A stretch of DNA of 64,000 nucleotides. It comes from Paracamarosporium sp. OC-R06-R3. Lineage: Eukaryota > Ascomycota > Dothideomycetes > Pleosporales > Didymosphaeriaceae. The position numbers and the translations under genes were made by a program. The stretch covers positions 112,697 to 176,696 of the forward strand of contig JACVRA010000072.1 in NCBI GenBank assembly GCA_019828545.1, read 5' to 3'. Below the pieces are notes generated by a model, which saw only the letters and a list, made by a program, of their open reading frames with translations, ran no database searches and was not told where the DNA came from. How positions within the stretch are numbered: position 1 is the stretch's first letter; each line of letters opens with the position of its first letter. Positions 10,970-22,193 of this stretch are shown here, one piece after another.

Positions 10970-12018
10970 GGCGGCCTCGTCTTATTATGGGCGGGCCGGC
11001 GAGAGCCAAAGCGGTTGCCTGCTTGCTTGACCGGTAGAGACAGCGTAGGTGTGTGGTAAGGCTGGCCTGCGTTCTGCGCGTGCAGGGTCCGAAGCGAGAG
11101 ATTCCAGGCTCGACCGGTGATGCAAACCATATAACAGAGAGGGGTTGGAGGGGGAGGTATGGACGTGTCGCCGTCGATCGCAGGAGGGGAAGTGTTTATA
11201 CAGGCATCAGCACATCGGGTCAGCCAGCTCCTGGGGAGACGAGGTTAAAGGAGGCGGTTCCTCTGCCGCCGTTCCTGGCAGTGTCTCTTGCAGCCATGCC
11301 GAACAGTGACACAGTCCACCGCAGTGGAAACGGGCCCGGCTTGGGCGCTGCACTTGGGATTGTTAGCGGCGCGAGGATGCAGCCGGCGCTACAGCTAGCC
11401 AGAGAGGGCGTCTAGCTTCATGGCGCTGCTTGCACGGGTCGGGAGGTGCACCAAGCAGACGCCGAAACGTATGGGGCGTATGTCAACTGAGCATCGTACA
11501 TGCAGAAGAAGGCACAAAGCGTTATGCGCTTGCAGAAGTCCGACACAAAGGAAGAGTGAATTATCCGTTGTACCCGCTCCGTGGGTTAGCAGCTATCCTC
11601 ATACAGCACATGACGTAACCACCGCCTACATCGATCGCTTCGATTCGCTTTTGATGCTGAGTTGCAAGTGGGTGGATGAAACACCAGACGCCTTGCTTGA
11701 TCGACGAATGTATCATGTGAACTGGAGTAGAGTTCGACTAAGCCGTATGCGATGATCAACGAGCTGTTGGATGAACCCAAACAATTAAACCATTAGGATT
11801 ACATATCTATCTTATAGAAAGACACGGGTATTGAGAAGACTGTAATGCTTTCAGTGTGCGAGCCTGAGAGTCTGGAAGAATGTCCCAGTCACCTCCTTCT
11901 CCACTCAGATCCCTTCGATCATGAAATGAACCTTCCCATGCTCTCGTTTATAGTCTTTGTATTCAGCCCTCTTTTGGCCCTGACCATCCTGCCTGCCGTC
12001 CTTCTCGTAACGTCGTTC
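10970..12018. other. Intergenic region, GGPP synthase promoter side
   Basis: This interval carries the 5' flank of the GGPP synthase and the 3' flank of the Shg1-domain gene. Open frames around 11053-11755 are short and overlapping, with no recognisable domain. Pyrimidine-rich tracts on the minus strand near 10970-11000 suit a fungal leader. Confidence 0.5.
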
Positions 12019-14285
12019 CTAACGACGACGAGTGCGGCTCCTGCTACGACTCCGGTTATGACTGCGATTGCGACTACGCGAGCGACTCCGATCTCGTCGT
12101 CTTTTATCACGGTCCCGACTACGGTCACGCTCCTTTCCGCGGTCATCTTGGGTAGACTCTCGACCGGGCAGGTAACGATCCGACTCTTGAAGCCTGGTTC
12201 TACCATCTCTATTCCCGTCGTAGCGGTCGTAGTCGCGGTTGCGGTAGCCCCTATCATCCCTCCTCGATCTCTTGTGGTCGCTCCGATCATCTCTGTCGCG
12301 ACTGTTCTCGCGTTTACGACTACTGCCCGGTAGGTAACGGTCGATCCTCTCTGGACTACGGGATCGACTACGGTCACGGCGACGGCCAGGGGGCGAGCGG
12401 TCGCGGTGCCGAAGACCTCCACGAGAGCGGGAACGGGAGCGAGAGCGAGATCTGGCACGATCTTTTCGACGGTCATCTGGCGCCGGGCTCTGAGAGTGGT
12501 AGCGAGATTTGCGACGACTAGAGTACGTTTCTCGGGAAGGACTACGTGCGCGGCGCGAATCTCGGTCATCGCGGCGAGAGCGTCTATCGTCGTAATCGTC
12601 TCTTCCTCTGCGTCTACTATCATCGCGAGCCCGAGAAGCACGCTTGTCGTCATCTCGTCGTGAGCGTCGGTCATCTTCTGTACGGGATGCACGCCTGTCA
12701 AACCTGCTCCCGCGTGAGCGACTTCGGCTGTGCTTTCGCATGTTCACACTATGAGCGATGCTACGAGAGCGCGAACGGCCACGAGATTTCTCGTGCTTAT
12801 CTGAAGGTGGTCTATCCCACCTTGACTTTGATTCCGATTCAGTAGACTTGAGAATGAGACCATCCTCCATAGGAGTATCCTCGTCCTTCGGGGTGGTAGG
12901 AGTGGCTGCGGAGGCCCCGAGTTTATCGTCCGTTTTAGCTGATGATTTGGTTGCTGGCGAATGTGACTTGCTTTCAATTGCAGCGAGCCGAGTAGCGACT
13001 GGATCCTGAGGCACCAGAGATTTTGGTGGCCGAGCTTTACGTGATGGAGGCTCAAGGGATACTGATCGCCGGGAGAGAAAAGGTCCCTGGCGGGATTTTG
13101 TCTTTTTCATTTCCTCAGTTTCTTGTAGCAGGGCCTTGAGTGCCAGATCATCGTCGACCTCGATTTTAGCATCTTCGAGCTTAACATCTTTTGCCTCGGG
13201 TGACCTCGTGCGCGACCTGCGTCTTGTCCTTTCGCGATCGTCATCGCGGTCCCTGGGGCGCTCTCTACGCCGGTCTGGAGTCCTGCTGCGTACTCGGCTA
13301 TCACGACGGCTGTCGCGGCGACTATCACGATGGCGGTCGCGGTCTCGGTCGCGGTCTCGTTCACGGTCCCGTTCGCGATCTCGTTCTCTCTCTCGCTCAC
13401 GTTCGAGCTCAAACTTGCGTTCTCGTTCTCTGTCCTCTTCCCGGATCCTTTTGAGGCGAGCAGCTCGTTCAGCATCTTCCCTCTCTTCCTTTTCGCGCCT
13501 GTTCCGTTTATCTTCTTTCTCACGTTCGATGCGCTCGCGGTCTTGGCGTCGGCGGTCTTCCGCCTCCTCCTCGCGCCTCTTTTCGTCACGTTCTCGGCGT
13601 TCCTTTGCACGAGCCTCGTCTTCTTCACGCTCACGGCGGCGGCGCTCCTCTCTCTTCGCCTTCTCTTCCTTCTCACGCTCACGCTCCTGTTCCAGCTCCT
13701 TCTCCCTCATAGCTTCGCGCTCCCTTCGCCTTTGCTCTGCCTCACGCGCCCACTCCTCTTCGGTCTTGCTCCCTCGCTGCTCTTCTTCGGCAGCGACTTC
13801 TGCGCCGACTTCATTGATACGATACTCTCGCATCTTGGTACGGCCTTGGGACTCTATGAGGTTGCTGACCATTTCTTCGATGGCGTCGCGCGCTGCCTTG
13901 TATATGTCGCTGCGTTCTCCGGCACCTTCAAGCAGCGCTGCAGCCATGTTGGGCTCTTTTGATAGTAATGAAGGGTTCTTGTCCGTTTCGCGATCGACTA
14001 GCTCTTCTAGAGCTGAGAGGAGATCGGCTTTCGCAGGCTGGTTCAAGGTTACTGGCTGCATTTGAAAGTGATTATTATCAGCCGTAGACTTACACTGGCC
14101 TCGAACTGCGCTCGAACCGTATTGCGAATGCTGTCGTATTCACCTTTCTTGCGGAATGTGTGTACAAGTTGATCGATGGCCGACCGCTTCGCCTGCTCAA
14201 GGGGAAGCTCGGAGGTCTTAGGTCTCTTGTGCTGGCGCTGCGCAGGATCGCCGTCGAGCGGGCGTTTGTGGGTTACGTCTGCCAT
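12019..14285 (-). CDS. shg1: COMPASS-type Shg1/BOD1-domain protein with long RE- and RS-rich tail
   Basis: Exon 1 (14285-14094, 64 codons) and exon 2 (14055-12019) are joined across a 38-nt intron with GTAAGT donor, GCTGATAAT branch and TGCAG acceptor; both sides are phase 0, total 742 residues. The join completes a BOD1/SHG1 domain at about residues 30-125: IDQLVHTFRKKGEYDSIR, then LVDRETDKNPSLL, then ALLEGAGERSDIY. Shg1 is a subunit of the Set1/COMPASS H3K4 methyltransferase. The remainder is a highly charged Arg/Glu coiled-coil block followed by a C-terminal RS domain with RSRSRSRS runs and two DRYLPG motifs. Such a tail suggests nuclear-speckle or RNA-processing contacts. The domain assignment is firm; COMPASS membership is by family. 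Confidence 0.8.
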
Positions 14286-14731
14286 AGCGAGTGGGTGTGG
14301 TGCAAGGGTTGAGAACGTGCGGTTTGCGATTCAGTTGGAGAAGTGCACGACGCAGCCGTGGTAGACAAGGTATCGGACAAGCAGCTCGCGACGCAGCAAC
14401 TGGTCGCGAGCAAACTCAACAGGCCAACAACGGCTTCCAAAGGCGCATGTTAACAACGATTGTGGCGAAAGGCAGGACTTCGACAAGTTAAGCAGTGAAA
14501 GTGAAGACGCAGTGGTTGCCGTTGCGTTCCTTGCGTCTTGGCTCACGTGACGGTTCGGCTCGCTCGTGGAGCTTCAGCGCAGGCAGGCCTCGCATCCCGG
14601 CAGGGCGAACAGAACGCGACCTCACAACACTCAACCCCTCGCCCCCTAAGCTATCGCGATAGCATCTGCATCCCCTCAATTGCGGTCCTCACGCGCCTCT
14701 ACGCAACCCCGCACGCTTACAATCGCCCGCA

Positions 14732-15059
14732 ATGGTTCACAAGGTGCTCTTCTGGAGCGGACTCGGTAAATATCTCACCACCCCTCCGAGCACCAGCTGG
14801 AGCTATCTACTGACGACAGTGGCACAACGCAGGTGTCGGCGTGCGGCTATGGCAGCTCGGCATTGAAATGCGCCCTCTCTTCAACCGCGAATCGCTCTGG
14901 GTGTACCCCGTTTTTGCAGGCATCGGCGGCAGCTTTGGATACTGGCTCATGGGCGTCGAACAGCGGCAATGGAGGGTGCTGGCCGACCGACGAGATGCTC
15001 TGCTGGAGAAGCGTGCACGAAGGAAGGAGCGCGAGGAAGCCGGGGCACAGGAAGCATAA
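14732..15059 (+). CDS. Small mitochondrial inner-membrane protein, probable complex I accessory subunit
   Basis: Exons 14732-14765 and 14833-15059 flank a 67-nt intron (donor GTAAAT, branch CTACTGACGA, acceptor CGCAG) and encode 86 residues. The sequence MVHKVLFWSGLG, then RLWQLGIEMRPLF, YPVFAGIGGSFGYWLMG and a basic tail resembles the small fungal protein annotated as an NADH:ubiquinone oxidoreductase accessory subunit (14 kDa type). It has one or two short hydrophobic helices and a charged matrix-type tail. It is divergent from the Shg1 gene (447 bp between starts). The naming comes from memory of the family and is less certain than the gene itself. Confidence 0.7.
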
Positions 15060-15630
15060 ACGCAGCACACTGGGGGTGAACGCTGGGATTGGGAACGAGT
15101 CTGAGGGTCATCTTCGCCCCGGTACGCGCCTGTGCAGGATACAGTTGAGCTATGCCTGCTGCGTCCATGCGAAGACGCTGGCAGAGGAGAAACACGTGGT
15201 GTGCGTGGTGTGAGAATGGGCGTTAAATGTACTTTACGACTCCTTGAGCCGAGGACTCACTTTGTACAAAATCCTCAATGCACCAAAAATGTCATCCAAA
15301 TTGAATCACACGCCAGCAAAAACACGCAATGAAACCATCGTGGGTAGACTTGCTACGAGGCGGCGTTACATGCGCTGATGTTGCAATCGGGAGCTGCCCG
15401 GATCCGGAAATAATACCAGCTGCAATGACTCCTCATTCCTCAACTAATCTCCTATTGTGAGAGGACTACTTTTAGCGTTACAAAGTTACCAAGATGACAC
15501 TGTGTCCGTGTCCTAGACAGTCCAATATCTATGGCATCATGACCTACGTTGTCAACCTATCTTAAGATACGTCACTCAAGTGCTGTGCCTGCCAAGCCCA
15601 CCTCGTTCCTCTACACCTCCAATCACAACA
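15060..15630. other. Intergenic region before the CofD-family gene
   Basis: This is the 3' flank of the small subunit gene and the promoter of the next gene. A CT-rich stretch at 15583-15625 (CCACCTCGTTCCTCTACACC) directly precedes ATG 15631, typical of fungal start regions. I see nothing else. Confidence 0.5.
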
Positions 15631-17158
15631 ATGCCTAGCGGCAAGCCCAAAGGCATCGTTGTCTTCTCTGGCGGAAGTGCTGCCAATAACCTTGTCGATG
15701 TCTTCAAGGCCGTCAGAGAGGGCAAAAAGTGCCAGTTGAGTTATGTCATTCCAATCAGCGATAACGGTGGAAGTTCATCAGAGTTGATAAGGGTGTTAGG
15801 AGGACCAGGTAGACCACTTTTCACGCTCTATGAAGATACATTACTTACAGTAACCAGGAATTGGCGATGTCCGCAGTATGTGAAACTTTGAAGGGTTGTT
15901 TGGCAGGGCTGACCCGTTCCATTAGGTCGTCTCGTGCGCTTAATTCCTGATGATCCCGATCACGATGACAGTGAAAAGGCTGCTATCAAGATCTTCTTCA
16001 ATCATCGCTTGCCTAAAGACCAGGCCGCCGCTAGGTTAGAATGGATGCATATTGTAGAAGCCAGCCACAACCTTTGGGCCAATATCTCTACAGCTAAGAA
16101 AGAGCTCATGCGCGCTATTCTCAATTCGGTCAATTTTGAGATTTTGAAGAGGATGAGACCGAGCTCTACCTTTGACTTTTCTGGCGCGAGCATCGGCAAT
16201 TTGTTTCTGACAGGGTATGCTTATTTCTCATATTCGTCTAATCTTGTTAACATGAATCAGGGCCCGTCTCTTCACTGGCTCCTTTGAATCAGCTGTATAT
16301 CTACTCTCGAGCATCTGCTCGGTCCCAAACCACACCTCAGTCCTTCCTGCCATCAACACCAATTTCACTCACCATATATCCGCCGGTCTTGCCAACGGCG
16401 TTGTCATCACCGGTCAGAACTCCATCTCACATCCCTCCGAAACTACAGCTTTCGACGACGCCATCTTGAGCGTGTACGAGGACACTGAGCGCCACGATGC
16501 GATCGAAGACGCCAATCTCCCAGGATCACTTCCCACCCTTCGAAAACAATACATCAATTTTTCCAAAGCCGATGAAGACGATCTCCCAGCACGCATCGAG
16601 AGACTATGGTACATCAACCCATACGGGCAAGAGATCCGTCTCGCCGCAAACCCAATGGTAGTCAATGCTCTGAAAGATGCTCAGGCTATCATATATAGTA
16701 TAGGGTCACTATACACCTCCCTAATCCCCTCACTCATCCTGAAAGGCGTGGGAAACGCCATCTCCAATCCCGCTATCCGCTACAAGATACTTATCCTCAA
16801 CTCAACGAACGACCGTGAAACAGGGCCATCCAGCAATCCATTTTCTGCTCTCGATTTCGTCGCTGCTATTGTAAAGGCTTGCGCTGAGAGCAAGGGTTTC
16901 GTGGGCGAGGTTCCGAAGCACGAGTATAGCTCGTATGTGACGCATGTGGTTCATCTGACGGGCCCGGGCACACCGGAAGTGAAAAAGGAGGAGCTCAGAG
17001 ACATCGGAATCGAGACGATGAAAGTGTACGGAAGAAGAGTCGAAGGTGAGAACTTTATGAGATATGATGAGAAGGGGTTGATACAGGCGTTGGAGGCTAC
17101 AATGGGGAGAAGAGATCCGAGGGCGGAGAGAATTAGAAGGAATACACTTGAAGGCTGA
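15631..17158 (+). CDS. CofD / UPF0052 (YvcK-like) family protein
   Basis: Four exons: 15631-15808, 15858-15875 (only 18 nt), 15926-16214 and 16261-17158, giving 460 residues. Introns are 49, 50 and 46 nt with donors GTAGAC, GTATGT and GTATGC. The joins rebuild GGPG-IGDVR-SRLVRLIPDD, which is conserved, so the micro-exon is needed. The N-terminus KGIVVFSGGSAANNLVD is the nucleotide-binding start of the CofD fold; VIPISDNGGSSSELIR, SGASIGNLFLTG and ANPMVVNALKDAQAIIYSIG follow. CofD is a phospholactate transferase in F420 makers and YvcK a bacterial cell-wall and carbon regulator. Fungi do not make F420, so the fungal role and ligand are unknown; a cytosolic protein binding a nucleotide-type ligand is the safe statement. 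Confidence 0.85.
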
Positions 17159-17597
17159 ATAGTTTGGGTTTTCGAAACTATTCACTTTATAAAGGTGGTA
17201 TACAACCCTCGCTACTATATATCATAAAAGTCAGTTAATAGTACTTTCTTAGGGTACTTCCACAGCCCCATCGTCAAGCTTGCAAAAAATCGGGCTCTTC
17301 AATATCGTAGTTATGCTAACCACCCTTCTCAGTTAATTAGCGTTAGAATACCCCTCATCACTGTGAGTTCTTAGACGAAATCGAGCGCGACGAATATGCG
17401 ACTGAAAGTACTACGACTTTTTCTCAAGGTCTTTTCCGCTCTGCTTCGGACCTGTGCGCTCATGCAAACAATTTTCGCGCAAACATTCAAAATTTGTCGT
17501 GTGTTGCTCGTAGCAGTTGACCGTTGGAAGCTATGGAGATGAATTAAGAGTTTCTACCTCATGTATTGAATTTGGCTTTTAAGATACGTGGACAGAT
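17159..17597. other. Intergenic region downstream of the CofD-family gene
   Basis: AT-rich 3' flank including TATATATC near 17216. No gene is visible here. Confidence 0.5.
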
Positions 17598-18578
17598 CTA
17601 CTGGTAGGCCTCCGAGGAGCTGGTATAGAGCACGTGGACAGTTTGCTGCGAATGTCTTCAAAGAAAGATGAAACAATGTTACGAGGGGGATCGACAGTTC
17701 AAAAGGGTTGCTTACCGTAGACGGAGATGGTCGCGTTCCCCAGTGATACAAGCCACTAAGCTGAGCTCTTCGCCGCCGTTCGGGAACTTGACTGCACCAA
17801 AGTTGTACGTAACTTTAACGTGGAAGGACGCATACTCTAGGATCTATCAGCTCAGCATGCACAGTTCTGGCGCCACCTGTTCGGTCCGTTCCTTCGCCAT
17901 AGGTGATCAAATCTCCTCCGTCTCCATTCCTGGACTGAGCAAACCAACATGACTCATTCCGATAGCTTGTCAAAGTGCATACCCGCACTCCTACCAGAAC
18001 TCAATTGCAGGCTCAGACCCGTTCCCGCCGTATTTCAGAAATATCCAGACAAGAAACTGCTCACGATGTTCTAGGTCTGAGGCGAAGTTGCAGTTCGATG
18101 GTCCTATTAATGAAGGTTCATTTGCTCGCAATTTGACGAAGAGCACGTTGAGTGCAAACTATCGAGATTATGACAATCCCGACTTGTATCCGAAATGTGC
18201 AATGCAAGGGCACTCAGTAACGTGGTCTGAGGACCCCTGCAAACTCGCCAACCATCGGAAACAGCGAGCCCGCATATTATCCATAAATCGCCGCAACTAC
18301 CGCCAAGCGAAGATAAATTACACAAATGCTGGTCGAGACTCGTCTTGTAAGCATTGCTTTCCTGGGTGTCGGATCTTCGAGGGCAAAGCATACAATGGCG
18401 ACCCCGAGTACTGTAACGTATTTGTCGCCACGATGTCACCTGACTCAATCTATTCCATAGAATGAGGGCGGTAACTGTCATTTACTTTGACACTCGTGGC
18501 TGTTATTTTTGGAAAGGCGATTGACGAGCCGATGTTGAGGCTAAGGCGAGCCGCGCTGCAGGTCCCACTGCAATTACC
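17598..18578 (-). CDS. Candidate hidden multi-exon gene, 5' end unresolved
   Basis: A minus-strand model fits with consistent phases through eight segments: an upstream exon ending at 18578, then 18540-18486, 18439-18245, 18158-17995, 17929-17877, 17836-17716 and 17655-17598 (stop). Introns are 37, 46, 86, 65, 40 and 60 nt. The last has a strong GTAAGC donor, CGTAAC branch and TTTCTTTGAAG end; the 46-nt one has GTAAAT. The predicted peptide reads naturally (FLVWIFLKYGGNGSEPAIEF, then FGAVKFPNGGEELSLVAC). An HCMLC...HLC pattern in the 195-nt exon could bind metal. No family is recognised. The weak point is that a plus-strand frame of 172 codons (17953-18468) overlaps and could be the real coding strand, or the locus may be a decaying gene. 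Exons upstream of 18578, towards a possible ATG near 18771, were not settled. Confidence 0.35.
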
Positions 18579-19201
18579 TTGGAGCGGAAGCCTTTCGTAT
18601 TCTTACTATACGCTTCGTTCCATCGTAGCTGCCAGCTTCCGCCCCGTAGAGATCCCGTGCGGCGATTACCGCGTGTGACAATCTCTTTCTTGGAAGTCTC
18701 TTGTTTCAGTGGTTCTGGCTCGTATTCGCCATCTCAGTCGACGTCGCCTAGAGCTTCCTGTCATCAGCATTGCTAGCTAGACCCTTCCTTGCAATATACG
18801 CAGCTCTGCGGCCCTACGAGAAGAGCATCCAGAGGTAACCTAGGTCGCAGGATACCATGACAATTCAATACTGAGTAGCTATATGTGAGCTAATAATAAC
18901 TGCAGACTAGCCGGATTGCGGAATCCGCGATGAGTGCAAGCGGTGACTTCGTCCAGAGCGACGCACGAGAAGTGGCCAGATGGCTGACCGCGGGTAGTCT
19001 AGATGGTCACAAGTCCAAGGTGGGTACTCGATGTCTGGATCCGGGAGTGGGCATATTTGAAATATGCAGGTTGGTATGAGTATAAAGGTCAGTGATTGTG
19101 CCCTCGTTGGTGATCAACAACACAGATCGTCAGTGTCCAATTACTTCTGCAGATCGCACCCGAGCACCCATCCCACGGTAGTTTCCTCAAAAACAATCAG
19201 C
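18579..19201. other. Region between the candidate gene and the DUF4360 gene
   Basis: It may contain the 5' exons of the minus-strand candidate (basic, Arg-rich frames with an ATG near 18771). From about 18840 on it is the promoter of the secreted DUF4360 gene. No firm feature. Confidence 0.4.
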
Positions 19202-20084
19202 ATGCATTCTAAGATCGCCGCTTTCCTCCTCCCCCTCTTCGCTGTCGCAAACCCAGTCCCGTCTGGTAATGGTGCTGCCCCTGACCCATCCCAAATCACC
19301 ATCGTCGACTCTGCGTACTCTGGCAATGGCTGCCCTCAAGGCTCCGTCTCGACCAGTACCTCTATCGACAAGACCGTAAGAACACGCCCCAAACATTCTC
19401 ATATCCCGCGTCCCTGCTCGCTGAGAGGCACAAGGGTCTCGAGCGAGGATTCGTTGGAGAGATCATTTTTGACGATTTTGACAAGGTCATCACATACGGC
19501 TTCGACCAATTCCAGACGTACATTGGTCCCGGCATTGCCACTAAGGACAACTCGCGAGCTTGCCAGCTGCACTTGAACTTGAAGTACCCTGGTGGCTTCC
19601 AGTACGCCGTCGTGGCCGCAACCTACCACGGCTGGGCGCGTCTGGATAAGGGCATAACTGGTGACTTCGTGACGAGCTATTACTTCTCCCAGGATGCGGG
19701 TAAGACGTCGACGACCCGCATGAGCGCCACAGGTGGTGGTGAGCTCGTCAACGGCCAGGTGTACACCAAGCAGGACAGCATCGAGACCACGGCCGTCGTC
19801 TGGTCGCCATGCGGCACCAACGGCATCTTGAACGTGAACAACCGCATCAGCTTGAGGTCTACAAACTCGTCTGCTTACGGCGAGCTCTCCAACGATGATG
19901 CTACCGTCGCTTTCACACAGCAGGTCCACGTTGCATGGCAGCCTTGCACGCCCAAAGGGTAAGATGCCAATAAATGATGATATGAAAAGATACTGACGTA
20001 TTAGTTTCTAGCGGCTCTGGCTCCTCTCCTGGTGACACCATTGGTATCGGAGGACAGCCGGGTGTGGGTGTGGACTACAACTAA
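19202..20084 (+). CDS. Secreted DUF4360 protein
   Basis: Exons 19202-19375, 19486-19958 and 20012-20084 encode 239 residues. Intron 1 is 110 nt (donor GTAAGA, acceptor ACAAG); intron 2 is 53 nt (donor GTAAGA, branch TACTGACG, acceptor TCTAG). The acceptor of intron 1 was chosen because it joins IDKT to VITYGFDQFQTYIGPG, the conserved order in this family. A signal peptide is clear (MHSKIAAFLLPLFAVA). The body has CQLHLNLKYPGGFQYAV, YYFSQDA, VWSPCG and LNVNNRI, all DUF4360 hallmarks, with a Gly-rich tail. These extracellular fungal proteins are often abundant in culture; their function is unknown. A beta-sandwich fold is likely from the alternating pattern. Confidence 0.85.
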
Positions 20085-21240
20085 GAAAACAGTCTGAAAC
20101 TGGTGCGAGATTGGCGTGGCGTTTCTTTTGTTGTTGCTTCATATCATTTGCATTTGAGCAGCGGGGATGTGTACATAGCTCGCTTCGCGAGGAGTGCTGT
20201 TGGAGAATTGAGACTTTTGACGACCTTACTTTGAAACTTCTAGTGGGTGGATGTGCAACTACGCTGTGAAGTGGCATTATGGAAGGCTCCTATCTCCGAA
20301 GTGAGATACGCAACTTCTTTCGCAGAAAGCAAGCATAACAATCAAATGCCTGCTGCAGGGCAACGTCAATTCTAGAACATTGTATGCATATCGTCGCAGC
20401 ACCGCGCCCGTCGTCATGCACCCACATGCAACACTGACACTTACGTCCCCAAACGCAGACCCAAGTCGAAGATCACCGCACGCGGTTCGCAGCGGCCCCA
20501 GCATTTATTTACAACCCAGCTTGCAGACACGCAGTGCTCAAAGCGTCATATTCTCTATTCGACATGGGTTCTGACGCGCCCACCAATAGCAATTGCTGGA
20601 TAACCGGAAATTCTCAGTATTCGAACCAATCAGAGTGGCCTGTCTGATATAGAGTGCTCTGCTTGTCTATGCCAAGTAGCAGCCCAACGCGGAAGTACGG
20701 GTCGCAGGGCAGAGTATGACGAAACATTCTCGAACGTCGATATCTGAACCCAAGTATCAATTATTTCTCGCAGTCGTAATTTGGAATACCCCTTTTCAAT
20801 GTTTACGTTTTGACGCTTTTCGGACCGATCCGATCCACCGAGTGCTTGTCGGAGGTATAGTAGGATCCCCTGATCTTAATAGGGATACGGGGCATTGACG
20901 CATGGAAGACTAGGGTGGAGATATGGAACCTCAGAATATTGACCTCAACGTTGGGTATTGAATTTATTTGGTGTCTCAATACCAGCAGATAGGTCTCAAT
21001 GCCAGCACTTATTCGGGTACCTTTGATATTCATCTAGAAAAATGCAGGAACGGTCCAAAACTCTGACGCCCCATCAAATCCAACTCGTGCGTTGTTATGC
21101 TCACATCTGCATCGTACACAGTCCGACCAAAAAGAAGAGCCCCAGGAACCGAAAGAAAAGAAAGTATGATCGTACAAGCCGCTTCGTAACAATGATAGAA
21201 CCTCATGGGGGTTGAATCGAAAGTTTGGCGCAAATTGCAA
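20085..21240. other. Intergenic region
   Basis: Contains the 3' flank of the DUF4360 gene and the 3' flank of the velvet-like gene. Open frames are all under 91 codons and lack recognisable features. I see no tRNA or repeat. Confidence 0.5.
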
Positions 21241-22193
21241 TCAGGACCTACGCCGACTCTGAATGGTCCGCAGAACATCCATCCATCCGTCGTCATCTTC
21301 ATCGTCTTGATTGTTGTCTGTACAGCAAGGAAAACACACGAATCAGGAACCGACAGTATTATTCAATATTTGGCCACCAGGTACTTACCATTATACGCCG
21401 TTGGGCCGCCGGCCTGAACGACGATCGGGTTCGAATCGACAACCTGAACTGCTGCAGCGCCCGTGACAGAGGCGGGAGGTGGGTCTGAGCTCGAGTTTCG
21501 CATCCGTAGTAGCGTGATACGTATCCGATAAGTACCGGCCTGGCGGATGACAAGACCGGAGAAGCGCATGTAGCCCACAGCCTGTGAATCGTTCAACTCC
21601 ATGGAGGCGATTGAACCGTCTGCTTCGTCGTCGGCCAGCGTGTGGATATTATCGACCCGTCTACCGGAGAGCAGGGTGTTGAGCACCGTGGGATCTGTGG
21701 AGCCGGTCGAACCCGGACCGGGCACTAAAGATGCGATGGCAGCAAGATTCAAAGCATCCTCAGTTGCGGCATTGGGATTTGGGTTTGTTGTTCGTAAGCG
21801 GACGATGATGGTTCCATTGATGGAGTAGCCGGCTTGGGCGTTTGAAGGAGGTTGCACCACAATGTCCATAGTGTAGCCACGGTCTTCAGACGAGAGGGGT
21901 GTCCGATTCGGCCGTGGTACCCGCCTGTTTCCGGTATCGTGTCTTGAACGAACTGAAGATCTGCCAAACGCCCGCTGTTGTGCAACGTGAGCCATGGAGT
22001 TGTTTGCCGATGGTTCGTCTTGGCCGTTGAGTTCGCCGTTGAGAAGTTCTGCTATGCGAGCTGAGCGTCTGAGTGAGGCGCTGCGGCTAGCTCTTGAGGT
22101 GGTGTTGCGTGAGATGGATCTGCTCCCTCTCCTCGACGTACTCCGGGAAGGATTCGGATTTCTACCTCTTCCTCTTCCACGGCCTCTTTGCAT
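21241..22193 (-). CDS. Divergent velvet-domain-like protein with R/S/G-rich N-terminus
   Basis: Exon 1 (22193-21389) and exon 2 (21317-21241), joined across a 71-nt intron (donor GTAAGT, acceptor GTACAG), make 293 residues; an in-frame ATG at 22250 would add 19. Residues 2-45 are RGRGRGR then SR-rich, like an RNA- or DNA-contacting tail. The region from about 108 to 258 resembles a velvet domain: IVVQPPSNAQAG corresponds to the QQP..A.ACG opening, IHTLADDEADGS to the LhsLkD segment, and YMRFSGLVIRQAGTYRIRIT to FvFpDLSVRteGtYRLrFs. The final exon adds an acidic patch (NNQDDEDDD). Velvet proteins are NF-kB-like fungal DNA-binding regulators of development and secondary metabolism. This is not one of VeA, VelB, VelC or VosA by sequence, so the role is open. 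Confidence 0.65.

Noticed and set aside
13136..14065. 309-codon plus-strand Ser/Arg-rich frame
   Set aside because: Exact antisense of the RE/RS-rich Shg1-domain gene.
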